The notes under the pieces: generated by a model
Seen by the model: the letters and a program-made list of their open reading frames with translations, nothing else
Told to the model about the DNA's origin: nothing
Database searches by the model: none
Assembly: GCA_019416935.1 (NCBI GenBank)
Contig: DXWI01000012.1
Coordinates: forward strand, 4,290-68,289
DNA: 64,000 nucleotides
Direction: 5' to 3'
DNA from: Clostridiales bacterium
GTDB taxonomy: Bacteria > Bacillota > Clostridia > Christensenellales > CAG-138
Translations under genes and position numbers: made by a program
In this document: piece after piece, positions 7,720 to 16,583 of the stretch
Layout of the letters: the number at the start of each line of letters is the position of its first letter
Position numbering within the stretch: position 1 is the stretch's first letter

Positions 7720-8904
7720 TTATTGCTTCGGTTCCCGTTCCTCGCGGTAAACGATTTGGCCGTTAATCATCGTCATAGTGCAGCGGGCGCGGAAATCGAA
7801 CGGATGATCGTTAAACATCGCGAGATCCGCGTCCTTGCCGACCTCCAGCGACCCAATCCGATCATCCAAACCGACGGCTCTTGCGGCGTGCAGCGTAATG
7901 GCAGCGAGCGCCGTTTCCTCATCAAGGCCCTCGCGAACCGCAAGCGCCGCGCAAATGGGCAGGTATTGAATGGGAATCACCGGATGATCGGTCATCAACG
8001 CAAATTCAATGCCTGCATCCTTCAAAATAGCGGGCGCACGGAAAGTCAGGTTTCGGAGTTCCACTTTTGACCGTTCGGAGAGAAGCGGCCCGAGAATGAT
8101 CGGCACGCCGCCCAGCGCATCAATCTGACTCTTCAGTTCGTTTACAATCAGGTGCCCTTCCGTGCAATGCTCCAAAGAGATGCGCAGATGGAATTCTCTC
8201 GCAATGCGCAGTGCGGTTAAAATATCGTCCGCCCGGTGTGCGTGTACCTTCAAAAGGAGGTCGCCGGATAAAACGGGCAGAAGCGCTTCCATGGCCATAT
8301 CCATGTCCGGCTTTTTGTCGGGATCGTTCTTCGCTTTCTCCTTTTCCGCCGCATATTCCTGCGCGTCAAACATGGCCTTCCGGAAGAGTGCGGCAATCGC
8401 CATTCGCGTATACGGCGTTACCTTCTGCGTCCCGTATACCTGTTTTGGGTTTTCGCCCATCGCTGCTTTCATGGCAACCGGCGCTTTCACGAGCATATTT
8501 TCAACGGAGGCGCCGTGCGTTTTTAGCGCCGCGAACTGCCCGCCGATGACATTTGCGGAACCGGGGCCGGTTACGACGGTCGTGATTCCCGCAGCGCAGG
8601 CCTCACGAAAGCATGGGTCAAACGGATTCAGGCCATCAATGGCGCGCATTTGCGGCGTAATGGGGTCGGATGTTTCATTTCCATCCGCGCCTTCATCGCC
8701 CATTCCGTCCTCCCACATGCCGACGTGGCAGTGCGCGTCAATAAAGCCCGGCGTAATGGTGCAGCCGCTTGCATCCATGCATGTGGCGTCCGCCGCTTCG
8801 ATATTCGCGCCAAGCGCTGCGATTTTGCCATCCCGAATCAGCATATCGCCCTGAAAGGCGGGCTGTGCGACCGGATATATGCGGCCGTTTTTCAAAAGAA
8901 TCAT
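7720..8904 (-). CDS. Amidohydrolase family protein (metal-dependent, imidazolonepropionase-like)
   Basis: TIM-barrel metal-dependent hydrolase of 394 residues; the substrate is not known. It has the usual small beta-sandwich at the start (MILLKNGRIYPV), the metal motif GFIDAHCHVGMW (HxH, about residue 58), VHAHRADDI and SLEHCTEGH giving further His ligands, and ALMTDHPV supplying the late catalytic Asp. It ends in the sandwich strand GKDADLAMFNDHPFD. Such proteins in Firmicutes are annotated as imidazolonepropionase-like or deacetylase-like, without solid evidence here. GGAG precedes the start. First gene of a two-gene operon with alr. Confidence 0.85.
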   Translation of the reverse strand: MILLKNGRIYPVAQPAFQGDMLIRDGKIAALGANIEAADATCMDASGCTITPGFIDAHCHVGMWEDGMGDEGADGNETSDPITPQMRAIDGLNPFDPCFREACAAGITTVVTGPGSANVIGGQFAALKTHGASVENMLVKAPVAMKAAMGENPKQVYGTQKVTPYTRMAIAALFRKAMFDAQEYAAEKEKAKNDPDKKPDMDMAMEALLPVLSGDLLLKVHAHRADDILTALRIAREFHLRISLEHCTEGHLIVNELKSQIDALGGVPIILGPLLSERSKVELRNLTFRAPAILKDAGIEFALMTDHPVIPIQYLPICAALAVREGLDEETALAAITLHAARAVGLDDRIGSLEVGKDADLAMFNDHPFDFRARCTMTMINGQIVYREEREPKQ

Positions 8905-8959
8905 TCTATTCGCTCCAAACTTTTGTTTCCGTCCTGATATTCCAAAGACGTTCCCCTTT

Positions 8960-8987
8960 ATTTTATCAGATAAATTGGATTTTACAA
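8960..8987 (-). promoter_or_regulatory. Promoter for amidohydrolase-alr
   Basis: On the minus strand TTGTAA (8982-8987) and TAAAAT (8960-8965) lie 16 bases apart in the AT-rich region divergent from rsmD. Confidence 0.6.
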
Positions 8988-9001
8988 TTGCTTTTCTCTA
9001 C

Positions 9002-9030
9002 TTGTATGTTCTAATTGTAAATGTTATAAT
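9002..9030 (+). promoter_or_regulatory. Promoter for rsmD-coaD operon
   Basis: TTGTAT (9002-9007), 17 bases, TATAAT (9025-9030). The message then carries the strong site AGGAGG (9055-9060) before the TTG start of rsmD. Confidence 0.75.
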
Positions 9031-9065
9031 ACAATATCTACGTAAGTTGGTATCAGGAGGAGAAA

Positions 9066-9629
9066 TTGCGAATTATTGCCGGAAGTGCTAGGGGCAGGCA
9101 AATTGAGGCGCTTCCCGGACTGGCAACGCGTCCGACGCTTGACCGGGTAAAGGAGGCCATGTTTGGCGCATTGCAGTTTGATTTACCGGGCAGTCATGTG
9201 CTCGATCTCTTTTCCGGATCCGGCAACCTCGGGCTTGAGGCGGCATCGCGCGGAGCCAAGCTCGTAGTGTGCAACGATGATTCTGCGGCTTGCGCAGCGT
9301 TGATTCGAAAGAATGCTGCCGCGGTTCGTCTTTCAGATGTGGTTACAGTCATGCAGCTCGACTATCGCGAGGCGATCCGCCGGTTGGCAGCCTCCGGCTT
9401 ACGCTTCGATTTTGCATTCCTGGATGCACCGTACGCAAGCGGTTTTGCAGAGGATGCGGCAAGGATGCTCTTTGCCGAAGGCTTGATGCAGCCGGATGGA
9501 TTGGTTTTGATTGAGCATTCCTCCACGGCTGCGCCGCCGCAGGATGTGCGGGGCATTATGCGCCGCCGCAGGACTAAAAAGTTCGGCGTTTGCGCGGTTT
9601 CAGAAATGGAAAGGGACGAAACGATATGA
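9066..9629 (+). CDS. rsmD: 16S rRNA (guanine(966)-N(2))-methyltransferase RsmD
   Basis: SAM-dependent methyltransferase that makes m2G966 in 16S rRNA (numbering of E. coli). The product has 187 residues and begins MRIIAGSARGRQIEAL, then RPTLDRVKEAMFGAL, the SAM motif LDLFSGSGNLGLEA, and the substrate-amine motif FLDAPY near residue 120. The family usually has DPPY at that last motif; here the first Pro is Ala. Start is TTG at 9066, supported by AGGAGG five bases upstream and by the conserved N-terminus. It overlaps coaD as ATGA, the same pair (ylbH-ylbI) seen in Bacillus. Confidence 0.94.
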   Translation: MRIIAGSARGRQIEALPGLATRPTLDRVKEAMFGALQFDLPGSHVLDLFSGSGNLGLEAASRGAKLVVCNDDSAACAALIRKNAAAVRLSDVVTVMQLDYREAIRRLAASGLRFDFAFLDAPYASGFAEDAARMLFAEGLMQPDGLVLIEHSSTAAPPQDVRGIMRRRRTKKFGVCAVSEMERDETI

Positions 9630-10114
9630 AGATCGGCATTTATCCCGGCAGTTTCGATCCGTTTACGGTTGGGCATATGGATGTTCTTCAGAATGCCTAT
9701 GCGCTATTTGACCGCGTGTATGTCGGCGTTTTGCGCAATTCCGCGAAATCCGCCACGTTCTCTGTGGACGAACGCGTTTCCATGATACGGCGCGCTGTTG
9801 AGGATGCGGACATGCCGCATGTGATCGTGGAGCAGTTTGGTGGATTGCTGGTCGATTATGCAAAGCAAATCGGCGCGCATTACATTATCCGCGGTCTGCG
9901 CGCCATTACGGATTTTGAATACGAGTTTCAGATTGACGCGATTAACCGCCATCTGGAACCGAATGTGCAGACGGTTTATTTTATGGCAAAGCCGTCGCTT
10001 TCCTTCCTGAGTTCCAGTACGGTCAAGGAAATCGGAGCTTATGGCGGAAACATCGCGGGACTCGTTCCCGATTGTAACATGAATATTATTGCAGAAAGGT
10101 TACGACAAGCATGA
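9626..10114 (+). CDS. coaD: Pantetheine-phosphate adenylyltransferase
   Basis: Fourth step of coenzyme A synthesis: transfers AMP from ATP to 4'-phosphopantetheine. The 162-residue sequence opens MKIGIYPGSFDPFTVGHMDV, carrying the T/HxGH nucleotidyltransferase motif. It has the RGLRAITDFEYEFQ substrate loop and the SLSFLSSSTVKEI motif near the end. Start ATG at 9626 overlaps the rsmD stop, and its own stop overlaps the next gene, both as ATGA. The three genes are thus one translationally coupled operon. Confidence 0.97.
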   Translation: MKIGIYPGSFDPFTVGHMDVLQNAYALFDRVYVGVLRNSAKSATFSVDERVSMIRRAVEDADMPHVIVEQFGGLLVDYAKQIGAHYIIRGLRAITDFEYEFQIDAINRHLEPNVQTVYFMAKPSLSFLSSSTVKEIGAYGGNIAGLVPDCNMNIIAERLRQA

Positions 10115-11034
10115 GTACTGCACAGACGATGAAGATCTACAGCATTATTTCAAGCATTGAGCAGGAACTGGAGGAAAGCCCGCGTACAAAGTTCAGCGGC
10201 CAAAACCGACGGGTGGTTGAAATTGAGCGGCTGTACGACTTGCTCGGGGATCTCAAGGTGACGATTCCCGAGGATATCCGTCGCGCTACCGGCGTGCTGG
10301 CGGAAGCGGAAAACCGAATTAACGACGCAAAGGAGCAGGCGGAGGAGATCTTGGCACAGGCGCATGAGGAGGCAGACAACGTCCTGTCGCAGGCGCAGGC
10401 CAGCGCCGAGAACCTGTATCATCAGGCGCAGGTCGAGTATGAAACCCGCGTCAGCGATGCAGAGGTCTATAAAGAAGCGTGCACCCGCGCCGCACAGATT
10501 TCTTCCGAAGCGGAAACCAATGCAAACGCGATCTACAATGGCGCGCGGAAATACGCAGATGATATTCTCTCTGATCTGCAGCAGTATATGACCGAGTATC
10601 ATGCTTTGATCGCGCAAAACCGGCAGGAGTTGGGTGTGCCGGCTGCACAGCCGCAACCGGTGGTACAGCAGGCGCCGCAGGCGCAGCCGGTCTATCAGCA
10701 GCAGCCTGTGTATCAGGAACCCGCGCCGCAGCCGGTTGCATATCAGCCGCAGCAGTCATACGCCGAGCAAGACGGTATGACGCGTCAGTTTGAACGCCCC
10801 GTTCAACCGCAGAGGACACGCGAACCGGCGGAAGAAGATCATCGGTACTATGAAGAAGAACGTCATGAAAAGCCAAAGAAAAAGGGCTTCTTTGCCAAGA
10901 TGTTTGAGCTCGACGATGAGGACGAAGAAGAATTTGACGATTCTTGGGAAGAGGAAGCGCCGAAGCATGAAAAGCCGAAAAAGCAGCGCAAAAAATTCTT
11001 TGACTTCGATGATGATGAGGATGACGAATATTGA
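10111..11034 (+). CDS. Coiled-coil protein with acidic tail, function unknown
   Basis: A 307-residue protein I cannot assign to a function. Residues about 40-165 form a long Ala/Glu/Gln-rich heptad region typical of a coiled coil (EAENRINDAKEQAEEILAQA). Residues about 170-240 are Gln/Pro/Ala-rich low-complexity sequence (repeats of QPVYQQ type). The last 60 are highly charged, with basic KPKKKGFF and acidic DDEDDEYtype runs. No membrane segment is visible. The layout recalls DivIVA-like or ATP-synthase-stalk-like helices, but that is only resemblance. Coupled to coaD by ATGA and followed by a terminator. Confidence 0.75.
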   Translation: MSTAQTMKIYSIISSIEQELEESPRTKFSGQNRRVVEIERLYDLLGDLKVTIPEDIRRATGVLAEAENRINDAKEQAEEILAQAHEEADNVLSQAQASAENLYHQAQVEYETRVSDAEVYKEACTRAAQISSEAETNANAIYNGARKYADDILSDLQQYMTEYHALIAQNRQELGVPAAQPQPVVQQAPQAQPVYQQQPVYQEPAPQPVAYQPQQSYAEQDGMTRQFERPVQPQRTREPAEEDHRYYEEERHEKPKKKGFFAKMFELDDEDEEEFDDSWEEEAPKHEKPKKQRKKFFDFDDDEDDEY

Positions 11035-11041
11035 ACCATTG

Positions 11042-11068
11042 GGAGCCCGAGCCATTCGGGTTCCTTTT
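11042..11068 (+). terminator. Terminator after the coaD operon
   Basis: Nine-base stem (11042-11050 with 11056-11064, one G-U pair), 5-base loop and four T residues, eight bases past the stop. It also lies just beyond the end of the convergent ylbJ, but there is no T run on the minus strand. Confidence 0.75.
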
Positions 11069-12156
11069 CATTTTTGGTGCTTGGCAATCCATGCAGACAT
11101 AACCACGGCCATCAGGTATATTCCAAAGACGGCAACGCACGAAGCGAAGAATACGCTGCCCCCTGCCAAGGCGTTGATGAAGTATTCGCCGCCTTGCTGC
11201 GCGATGACCGGCTGTTCCCGCAGAGGCGCTATGGGTGCGCAGAGAAATGCTATACCTGCAGCCAAGATGCCATGCACAAATTTTACGGAAAAATAGCGGC
11301 GTACGTCTCCGCACAAAAACAACCTCGTTTGTAAAAAAACGCAAAGTCCCCCGAAAGACACCAGGAACGCACACAGGGCAACCGATAGTCGGAACGGCAG
11401 TTTCAAAGCGGCAACGGCGGCACATCCGCCGGTTAGCTCCAGCATCCCCTGCAGCATGGCCGAAACCAGACCGGCCGGAAGCCCGGTCGCACGGCAGATG
11501 GATTCCAGAACAGCGTAGACTCCGATTTGTTTTAGCAATTCGGATACAACGAAGAAAATGCAGATGCAGCCGCCGATCTGCAGCATGACCGCCATGCCGT
11601 CGGAGACAATGGGAATCAATCCCTTTTTTTGATTGCTTTCCTGTTCCACGGCGGTCCGCGTCCTCTGCGCCGGACGCGGATAGCAGAGGAGCAGGAGCAG
11701 ACCGCTGCCATAATGTGCTACAGCAATCGGCAGTGCCGCTGCAATGTCACCCAGCATGCCGATCCCGATGACGGCGCAGAGAAACATCGGACTGCACAGA
11801 TTGCAGAATGGCCCTTCGTTCGGCAATCCGAGCTCTGCGGTGAGGCGCGCGCCCGACGGATAGCCGGCAGCCGCGCCCAAGAGCCAGCAGGGCAGTGCGA
11901 GGGAATCGAGACCCAGCCAACCGGAAAGCCGTTTCAAAAACCTTCCCAGCATTTCGGGCACATTCTCCTGCAGCAGCAGAGACATGCAGATGTAAAACGG
12001 AAACAGCGCGGGTAAAACGCTCTCCCACCAAAGCTGAAACGCCGCTGCCGCCGCATTGGCGCAATCGGCGGAACAGAACAGAAGACAGAGGCAGAGGATT
12101 CCCGGCCAGACCGTGGTCAAACGCAAATGTTCTTTCTTCGTCGGCTTGCCCTCCAC
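11068..12156 (-). CDS. ylbJ: Sporulation integral membrane protein YlbJ
   Basis: Polytopic membrane protein (362 residues, roughly eight hydrophobic segments) with nucleoside-recognition (Gate) type halves. Recognisable family stretches are WWESVLPALFPFYICMSLLL, LLGAAAGYPSGARLTAEL and CNLCSPMFLCAVIGIGMLG. In Bacillus subtilis YlbJ is a sigma-E gene needed for spore heat resistance; the role here is inferred from that. The neighbours ylbI (coaD) and ylbK match Bacillus synteny, although the orientation differs. The start is uncertain: GTG at 12156 has no good ribosome site, and a slightly later start is possible. Confidence 0.88.
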   Translation of the reverse strand: MEGKPTKKEHLRLTTVWPGILCLCLLFCSADCANAAAAAFQLWWESVLPALFPFYICMSLLLQENVPEMLGRFLKRLSGWLGLDSLALPCWLLGAAAGYPSGARLTAELGLPNEGPFCNLCSPMFLCAVIGIGMLGDIAAALPIAVAHYGSGLLLLLCYPRPAQRTRTAVEQESNQKKGLIPIVSDGMAVMLQIGGCICIFFVVSELLKQIGVYAVLESICRATGLPAGLVSAMLQGMLELTGGCAAVAALKLPFRLSVALCAFLVSFGGLCVFLQTRLFLCGDVRRYFSVKFVHGILAAGIAFLCAPIAPLREQPVIAQQGGEYFINALAGGSVFFASCVAVFGIYLMAVVMSAWIAKHQK

Positions 12157-12174
12157 AAGGAACTGTTCAATTCA

Positions 12175-12204
12175 TTGACAGCGTGCTATACTATCATCTA
12201 TAGT
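12175..12204 (+). promoter_or_regulatory. Promoter for patatin-like gene
   Basis: TTGACA (12175-12180), 18 bases, TATAGT (12199-12204); the gene starts at 12234 after GAGG. Confidence 0.7.
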
Positions 12205-12233
12205 TCAGACTCTTTTGGATATGCGAGGTATTT

Positions 12234-13034
12234 ATGGCTGGTAAGGTTGGCGTTGCACTGGGTGCAGGCAGCACAAAAGGATTCGCGCATATCGGCGTGC
12301 TTCAAGTGCTTCAAGAGCACCATGTTCCCATCGATATGATTTCGGGCTCCAGCATCGGGGCTATCATAGCATCGATTTTTGCAGCAGGGAGCGATATGTA
12401 TCTATTGGAAAAATTTGCTCTGCAAATGAACATGCGCGACTATCTGGACATTGGAAGACCGAGCTCCGGCGGTCTGCTGCGCGGCAATCGGATCGAGCAA
12501 CTGATCCGGCTATTTACGCACCGGATGGATTTTTCCGATACCCGAATTCCACTCTATTGCGCCGCAGTCGACGCTGCGGAGGGGGAACTGGTAATGCTGC
12601 ATGAGGGGAGCGTCAGCCGCGCCGCGCGCGCCAGCATGTCCATCCCCGGCATTTTTGCGCCGGTTGAGATCGATGGACATACCTATGTCGACGGCGGCGT
12701 GATCGAACGCATCCCCTGTTCGGTGCTAAGAGAAAACGGCGCCGACGTCATTTTGGCCGTTGATGTCGGTTATTGCGGCGGGTATTACGATGTGGCAGGC
12801 ATGAACGCCTATGAACTCATCAACCGTTCGATCGATATCATGCAGTGGGAGATCACCAAGCTAAGGAAACTGGATGCGGATGTGATGCTTTCTCCCAAAG
12901 TGTTGTTTGTGCATGGGCATTTCGACACAAAGAGCGCGCAGGCGGTCATTGCTGAGGGCCGGCGGGTGGCGGAGGAGGCGCTTCCGAGCATCTTGGAGAC
13001 GCTGGAGGCGCACGCAATTCCGCTTACAAAATGA
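12234..13034 (+). CDS. ylbK: Patatin-like phospholipase (RssA/YlbK family)
   Basis: Predicted cytoplasmic serine acyl-hydrolase of 266 residues with a Ser-Asp dyad. The oxyanion-hole segment is GVALGAGSTKGFAHIG, the nucleophile elbow is SGSSIGA (GxSxG, about residue 43), and the catalytic Asp is in YVDGGVIERIP. The usual GGGxxRG oxyanion motif appears here as GAGSTKG. Substrate is unknown; family members act on phospholipid or lysophospholipid acyl chains. In Bacillus the gene lies next to ylbJ, as here. Its 3' end overlaps tmcAL by 11 bases tail-to-tail. Confidence 0.9.
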   Translation: MAGKVGVALGAGSTKGFAHIGVLQVLQEHHVPIDMISGSSIGAIIASIFAAGSDMYLLEKFALQMNMRDYLDIGRPSSGGLLRGNRIEQLIRLFTHRMDFSDTRIPLYCAAVDAAEGELVMLHEGSVSRAARASMSIPGIFAPVEIDGHTYVDGGVIERIPCSVLRENGADVILAVDVGYCGGYYDVAGMNAYELINRSIDIMQWEITKLRKLDADVMLSPKVLFVHGHFDTKSAQAVIAEGRRVAEEALPSILETLEAHAIPLTK

Positions 13035-14226
13035 TCGGCCCCTCAAAATCCCTGTGCATTTCATTTCCCGTTGCGATGGCCAGCACATCGGTGCTGAACG
13101 CATCGGTCGTCAGATTGCGCTGTACAATCGCTGTGCAGGAGGGGATGTCCGCATTGCGCAGGATGAGCGGCGCATGCGGTCTTTTTGCAATTTCGGACAG
13201 CAGCGCGCGCGCCTTGGTCGTCATGGCAAGCACCTTAAGATATTCGCTCTCGCTGCTTCTGACCGTTTCATGAACCTGTTCGTTTGTAATGCCCAGCATG
13301 GCGCAGACTCCGATGCGTTTGCAGCGGGCCAGCGTGAACCGTTTTGTTTTTATCGAATCGTAAAATTCTGCAATGGAAGTACACTTTTTTGCGGATTTTG
13401 CTAAAATGTTTTCAAATCCCTCCGCCACGTCCGGTAATTCGGCAAGACTCTTGATCGACATGCTGCGAATGGCGTAAAGGATCAGAGGGCCGATGGTTTC
13501 CGGTGGAATCGGGAACTGTGGATCATAGAGCATGGCGCCGCCCACAAAGGAGGGCATGGTGGAGAGCGCCGCCTCATCGCCCATCAACAGGGCCTTACGG
13601 ATTGCCGTTGCGCTGGAATATTCACCGCTCAAATGCTCCTCGTGATAGCCGTTTCCAATGCGGGGAATGGGGATGGGGCGGATGTCCGGCGCATACGCGC
13701 CGATTGCGCGCAAATACTCGATGGCGAGGATGTTGTTGGGCTGCGCCAGCGTTTCCAGCATATTTTCCGGCGCGCCGATCTCCGCAAGCGCATCATATCT
13801 GGCGCGCGGATAGGATTTGCCAAGGCTGAGATGCCAGTGCAGCGCACTGCGGTAGGATGGAGGCTCGGATACTAAGACGTCGCAAAGTTGATACAGTGTT
13901 TCCAGATTGGGCTGCTCACAGCCGAACGCCAAATCGGTAACAACGCCGGTGCCGAGCAGCGTGCGGATGCCGCCGAGCGCAAAACGCTCCGCGCTGGCCA
14001 CAGCATACACGCTGGGCAATTCCAAAACGAGATCAGCGCCGGCCTTGACCGCCCAGGACGCACGCGTATATTTGTCGATGCAGGCAGCTTCTCCGCGCTG
14101 GACAAAGTTGCCGGAGAGCACCACAATACAGAAGTCTGCACCGCTTTTTGCTTTTGCACGCTCCAAATGATAGATATGCCCATTGTGCAGCGGATTGTAT
14201 TCCGCAATAATCCCGACAACGCGCAT
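13024..14226 (-). CDS. tmcAL: tRNA(Met) cytidine acetate ligase
   Basis: ATP-dependent enzyme that uses acetate to make N4-acetylcytidine at the wobble base of elongator tRNA-Met. The 400-residue product starts MRVVGIIAEYNPLHNGHIYH, which contains the HIGH-like nucleotidyltransferase signature. It continues with SGNFVQRGEAACIDKYTRA and ends with the family-typical domain (YDSIKTKRFTLARCKRI). The gene is ylbM in Bacillus and lies close to ylbK there too. GAGGAAA precedes the ATG. It is transcribed divergently from pta, and acetate metabolism next door may be coincidence. Confidence 0.94.
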   Translation of the reverse strand: MRVVGIIAEYNPLHNGHIYHLERAKAKSGADFCIVVLSGNFVQRGEAACIDKYTRASWAVKAGADLVLELPSVYAVASAERFALGGIRTLLGTGVVTDLAFGCEQPNLETLYQLCDVLVSEPPSYRSALHWHLSLGKSYPRARYDALAEIGAPENMLETLAQPNNILAIEYLRAIGAYAPDIRPIPIPRIGNGYHEEHLSGEYSSATAIRKALLMGDEAALSTMPSFVGGAMLYDPQFPIPPETIGPLILYAIRSMSIKSLAELPDVAEGFENILAKSAKKCTSIAEFYDSIKTKRFTLARCKRIGVCAMLGITNEQVHETVRSSESEYLKVLAMTTKARALLSEIAKRPHAPLILRNADIPSCTAIVQRNLTTDAFSTDVLAIATGNEMHRDFEGPIIL

Positions 14227-14250
14227 GCCGTTTCCTCACATTTCAAAAAC

Positions 14251-14283
14251 AGTATACCATTTTTTCACCATATGTGGTATAAT
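14251..14283. promoter_or_regulatory. Divergent promoters for tmcAL (-) and pta (+)
   Basis: Two extended -10 elements face outward. For pta, TGG-TATAAT occupies 14275-14283. For tmcAL, TGG-TATACT reads on the minus strand at 14251-14259. Neither has a clear -35. Together they form a 7-base inverted repeat (TATACCA / TGGTATA), so a shared regulator is possible. Confidence 0.55.
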
Positions 14284-14315
14284 TTGCGGTGAAAAATATT
14301 GGGAGGCTTCTTGTC

Positions 14316-15314
14316 ATGTCGTTGATGGATCAAATCAAAAGAAAAGCGATCGGGGACAAAAAACATATTCTGCTCCCCGAGGGAGCGGAAGAGCGCACCG
14401 TGCAGGCGGCTGCTCGAATTGTAAGCGAAGGGATAGCCAATGTCACTCTGCTCGGTGACGAGGCTGCTATTTTGGCCGTAGCCGATAAGTTCCATGTGGA
14501 TCTGGCGGGCGTTGCACTGCTCAATCCCGAAACATCTTCCGACCTTGCCCGCTATACGGAAATGTTCTATGAACTGCGCAAAGCAAAGGGCGTCACTCCG
14601 GAAAAGGCTGCTGCCACCATGAAGAACCCGCTGTTTTTTGCGGCAATGATGATCAAAGACGGCAAGGCCGACGGCATGGTTGCCGGTGCGATCAGCACAA
14701 CCGGCGATACGCTGCGCCCCGGTCTGCAGATCATCAAAATGGCGCCCGGCATCTCCGTCGTTTCAAGCTGCTTTATCATGGAAGTGCCGAACAAGGCTTA
14801 CGGTGACGATGGTTTGCTCGTGTTTGCCGACTGCGCTGTAAACCCCTGTCCCACCGCCGAACAGCTGGCCGCAATTGCGGTTTCCTCCGCAGCAACCGGC
14901 AAGGCGCTCTGCGGGATTGATCCGCACGTCGCAATGCTCTCCTTCTCGACCAAGGGCAGCGCAAAGCATGAGTTGGTGGACAAGGTGGTTCGCGCAACCG
15001 AGCTCGTGCACGAGCTGGCGCCGGAGTTGAATGCGGATGGCGAGCTGCAGGCGGATGCGGCGCTTGTTGAAAAGGTCGGCAAGCTGAAGTCGCCCGGCAG
15101 CCCGGTTGCCGGCAAAGCGAATGTTTTGGTGTTCCCGGATCTTCAGGCGGGCAACATCGGCTATAAGCTTGTGCAGCGTCTCGCGGGCGCTGAAGCGATC
15201 GGACCGATCTGTCAGGGCTTCCGTTATCCGATCAACGATCTGTCACGCGGCTGCAGTATTGAGGATATCGTTTCGGTCGTAGCCATTACCGCTGTTCAGG
15301 CGCAGAATCAATAA
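14316..15314 (+). CDS. pta: Phosphate acetyltransferase
   Basis: Converts acetyl-CoA and phosphate to acetyl phosphate, the first step of acetate fermentation. The 332-residue length is that of the short Pta form. Conserved stretches include ILLPEGAEERT, NPLFFAAMMIKDGKADGMVA, STTGDTLRPGLQIIK, MLSFSTKGSAKHELVDKV and NVLVFPDLQAGNIGYKLVQR. ATG at 14316 is chosen because GGGAGG (14301-14306) lies nine bases upstream. The open frame begins earlier at 14289 without a site. It is followed after 17 bases by ackA, forming the usual pair. Confidence 0.97.
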   Translation: MSLMDQIKRKAIGDKKHILLPEGAEERTVQAAARIVSEGIANVTLLGDEAAILAVADKFHVDLAGVALLNPETSSDLARYTEMFYELRKAKGVTPEKAAATMKNPLFFAAMMIKDGKADGMVAGAISTTGDTLRPGLQIIKMAPGISVVSSCFIMEVPNKAYGDDGLLVFADCAVNPCPTAEQLAAIAVSSAATGKALCGIDPHVAMLSFSTKGSAKHELVDKVVRATELVHELAPELNADGELQADAALVEKVGKLKSPGSPVAGKANVLVFPDLQAGNIGYKLVQRLAGAEAIGPICQGFRYPINDLSRGCSIEDIVSVVAITAVQAQNQ

Positions 15315-15331
15315 GGAGAGTTGTAAGCATC

Positions 15332-16534
15332 ATGACAAACATTCTGGTTATCAATGCAGGCAGTTCCTCGCTGAAGTATCAGCTGATCGACATCGACACC
15401 GAGACCGTCATCGCAAAGGGCATTTGCGAGCGGATCGGCATCCCCGGCTCCCTTTTGAGCTACAAGCCGACCAACGGTGAAAAGTTTGAGAAACAGCAGG
15501 ATATGCGCGATCACAAGGATGCAATTCAGCTTGTTCTGGACGTCCTTTCCGATTCAAAAATCGGCGTCATCTCCGATATGTCGTCCATCGCGGCGGTTGG
15601 CCATCGCGTCCTGCACGGCGGCGAAAAATATTCCGAGCCGGTTCTCATCAACGATCAGGTGCTGGAAGCAATCGAAGAGTGCATTCCGCTCGGGCCCCTG
15701 CACAACCCAGCAAACCTGATGGGCATTCGCGGCTGCATGGCGGTTATGCCGAATGTGCCGATGGTCGCTGTGTTCGACACCGCATGGGGCCAGTCTATGC
15801 CGAAGAAAGCGTTTATGTATGCGCTTCCCTATGAGGCATATGAGAAATTCAAGGTGCGCCGCTATGGCTTCCACGGTACGTCGCATCGCTACGTCGCGGG
15901 CCGCGCCATCTCCAAGCTCGATATGCCGAAGGAGCAAACGCGCGTCATTACCTGCCATCTTGGCAACGGCTCCAGCCTGAGCGCCGTCAAGGGCGGCAAG
16001 TGTATCGATACCTCCATGGGCCTCACGCCTCTTGAGGGCGTTCCGATGGGGACGCGCTGCGGCAGCATCGACCCGGCGATCATGCCGTTCCTGATGGACA
16101 AACTCGGTCTCTCGGCCTCCGAGATGGATACCTACATGAATAAGAAGAGCGGTATGCTGGGTGTTTCCGGCATTTCCAGCGATTTCCGCGACCTGGATGC
16201 GGCGTCGAAGGAGGGCAACGAGCGCGCAGAACTGGCGCTGCAAATGTTCGCTTACAAGGTGAAGCAATATATCGGCTCTTATGCGGCCGCACTGAACGGC
16301 GTGGATGCAATTGTATTCACGGCCGGCGTCGGCGAGAATGATCGCCGCATGCGTGAAATGATCCTGACCGATATGGATTATCTGGGCGTGGACGTGGACT
16401 TCCAGTGGAATCGGGAATGTCCGCGCGGTGAGGAAGTGGAGATTTCCAAGCCCGGCAGCCGTGTAAAGGTATTTGTAATCCCCACGGACGAGGAGATGAC
16501 CATCGCGCGCGATACGGCTGCGCTTGCACTGTAA
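15332..16534 (+). CDS. ackA: Acetate kinase
   Basis: Transfers the phosphate of acetyl phosphate to ADP, giving acetate and ATP. The 400 residues show the ASKHA fold signatures NAGSSSLKYQL at the start, the GHRVLHGGE stretch, DTAWGQSMP, RRYGFHGTSHRYV, CHLGNGSSLSAVKGGKC and TAGVGEND. The ribosome site AAGGAGAG stands before the ATG. Together with pta this is the main substrate-level ATP step expected of a fermenting anaerobe. The end of the gene contains the -35 of the scfA promoter. Confidence 0.98.
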   Translation: MTNILVINAGSSSLKYQLIDIDTETVIAKGICERIGIPGSLLSYKPTNGEKFEKQQDMRDHKDAIQLVLDVLSDSKIGVISDMSSIAAVGHRVLHGGEKYSEPVLINDQVLEAIEECIPLGPLHNPANLMGIRGCMAVMPNVPMVAVFDTAWGQSMPKKAFMYALPYEAYEKFKVRRYGFHGTSHRYVAGRAISKLDMPKEQTRVITCHLGNGSSLSAVKGGKCIDTSMGLTPLEGVPMGTRCGSIDPAIMPFLMDKLGLSASEMDTYMNKKSGMLGVSGISSDFRDLDAASKEGNERAELALQMFAYKVKQYIGSYAAALNGVDAIVFTAGVGENDRRMREMILTDMDYLGVDVDFQWNRECPRGEEVEISKPGSRVKVFVIPTDEEMTIARDTAALAL

Positions 16535-16552
16535 GAAAAAACGTTGTATACT
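16524..16552 (+). promoter_or_regulatory. Promoter for scfA
   Basis: TTGCAC (16524-16529, inside the ackA end), 17 bases, TATACT (16547-16552). The scfA start is 32 bases further on. Confidence 0.6.
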
Positions 16553-16583
16553 GCAATTGTAGCAAGAATTTGGAGGAGAGAAT

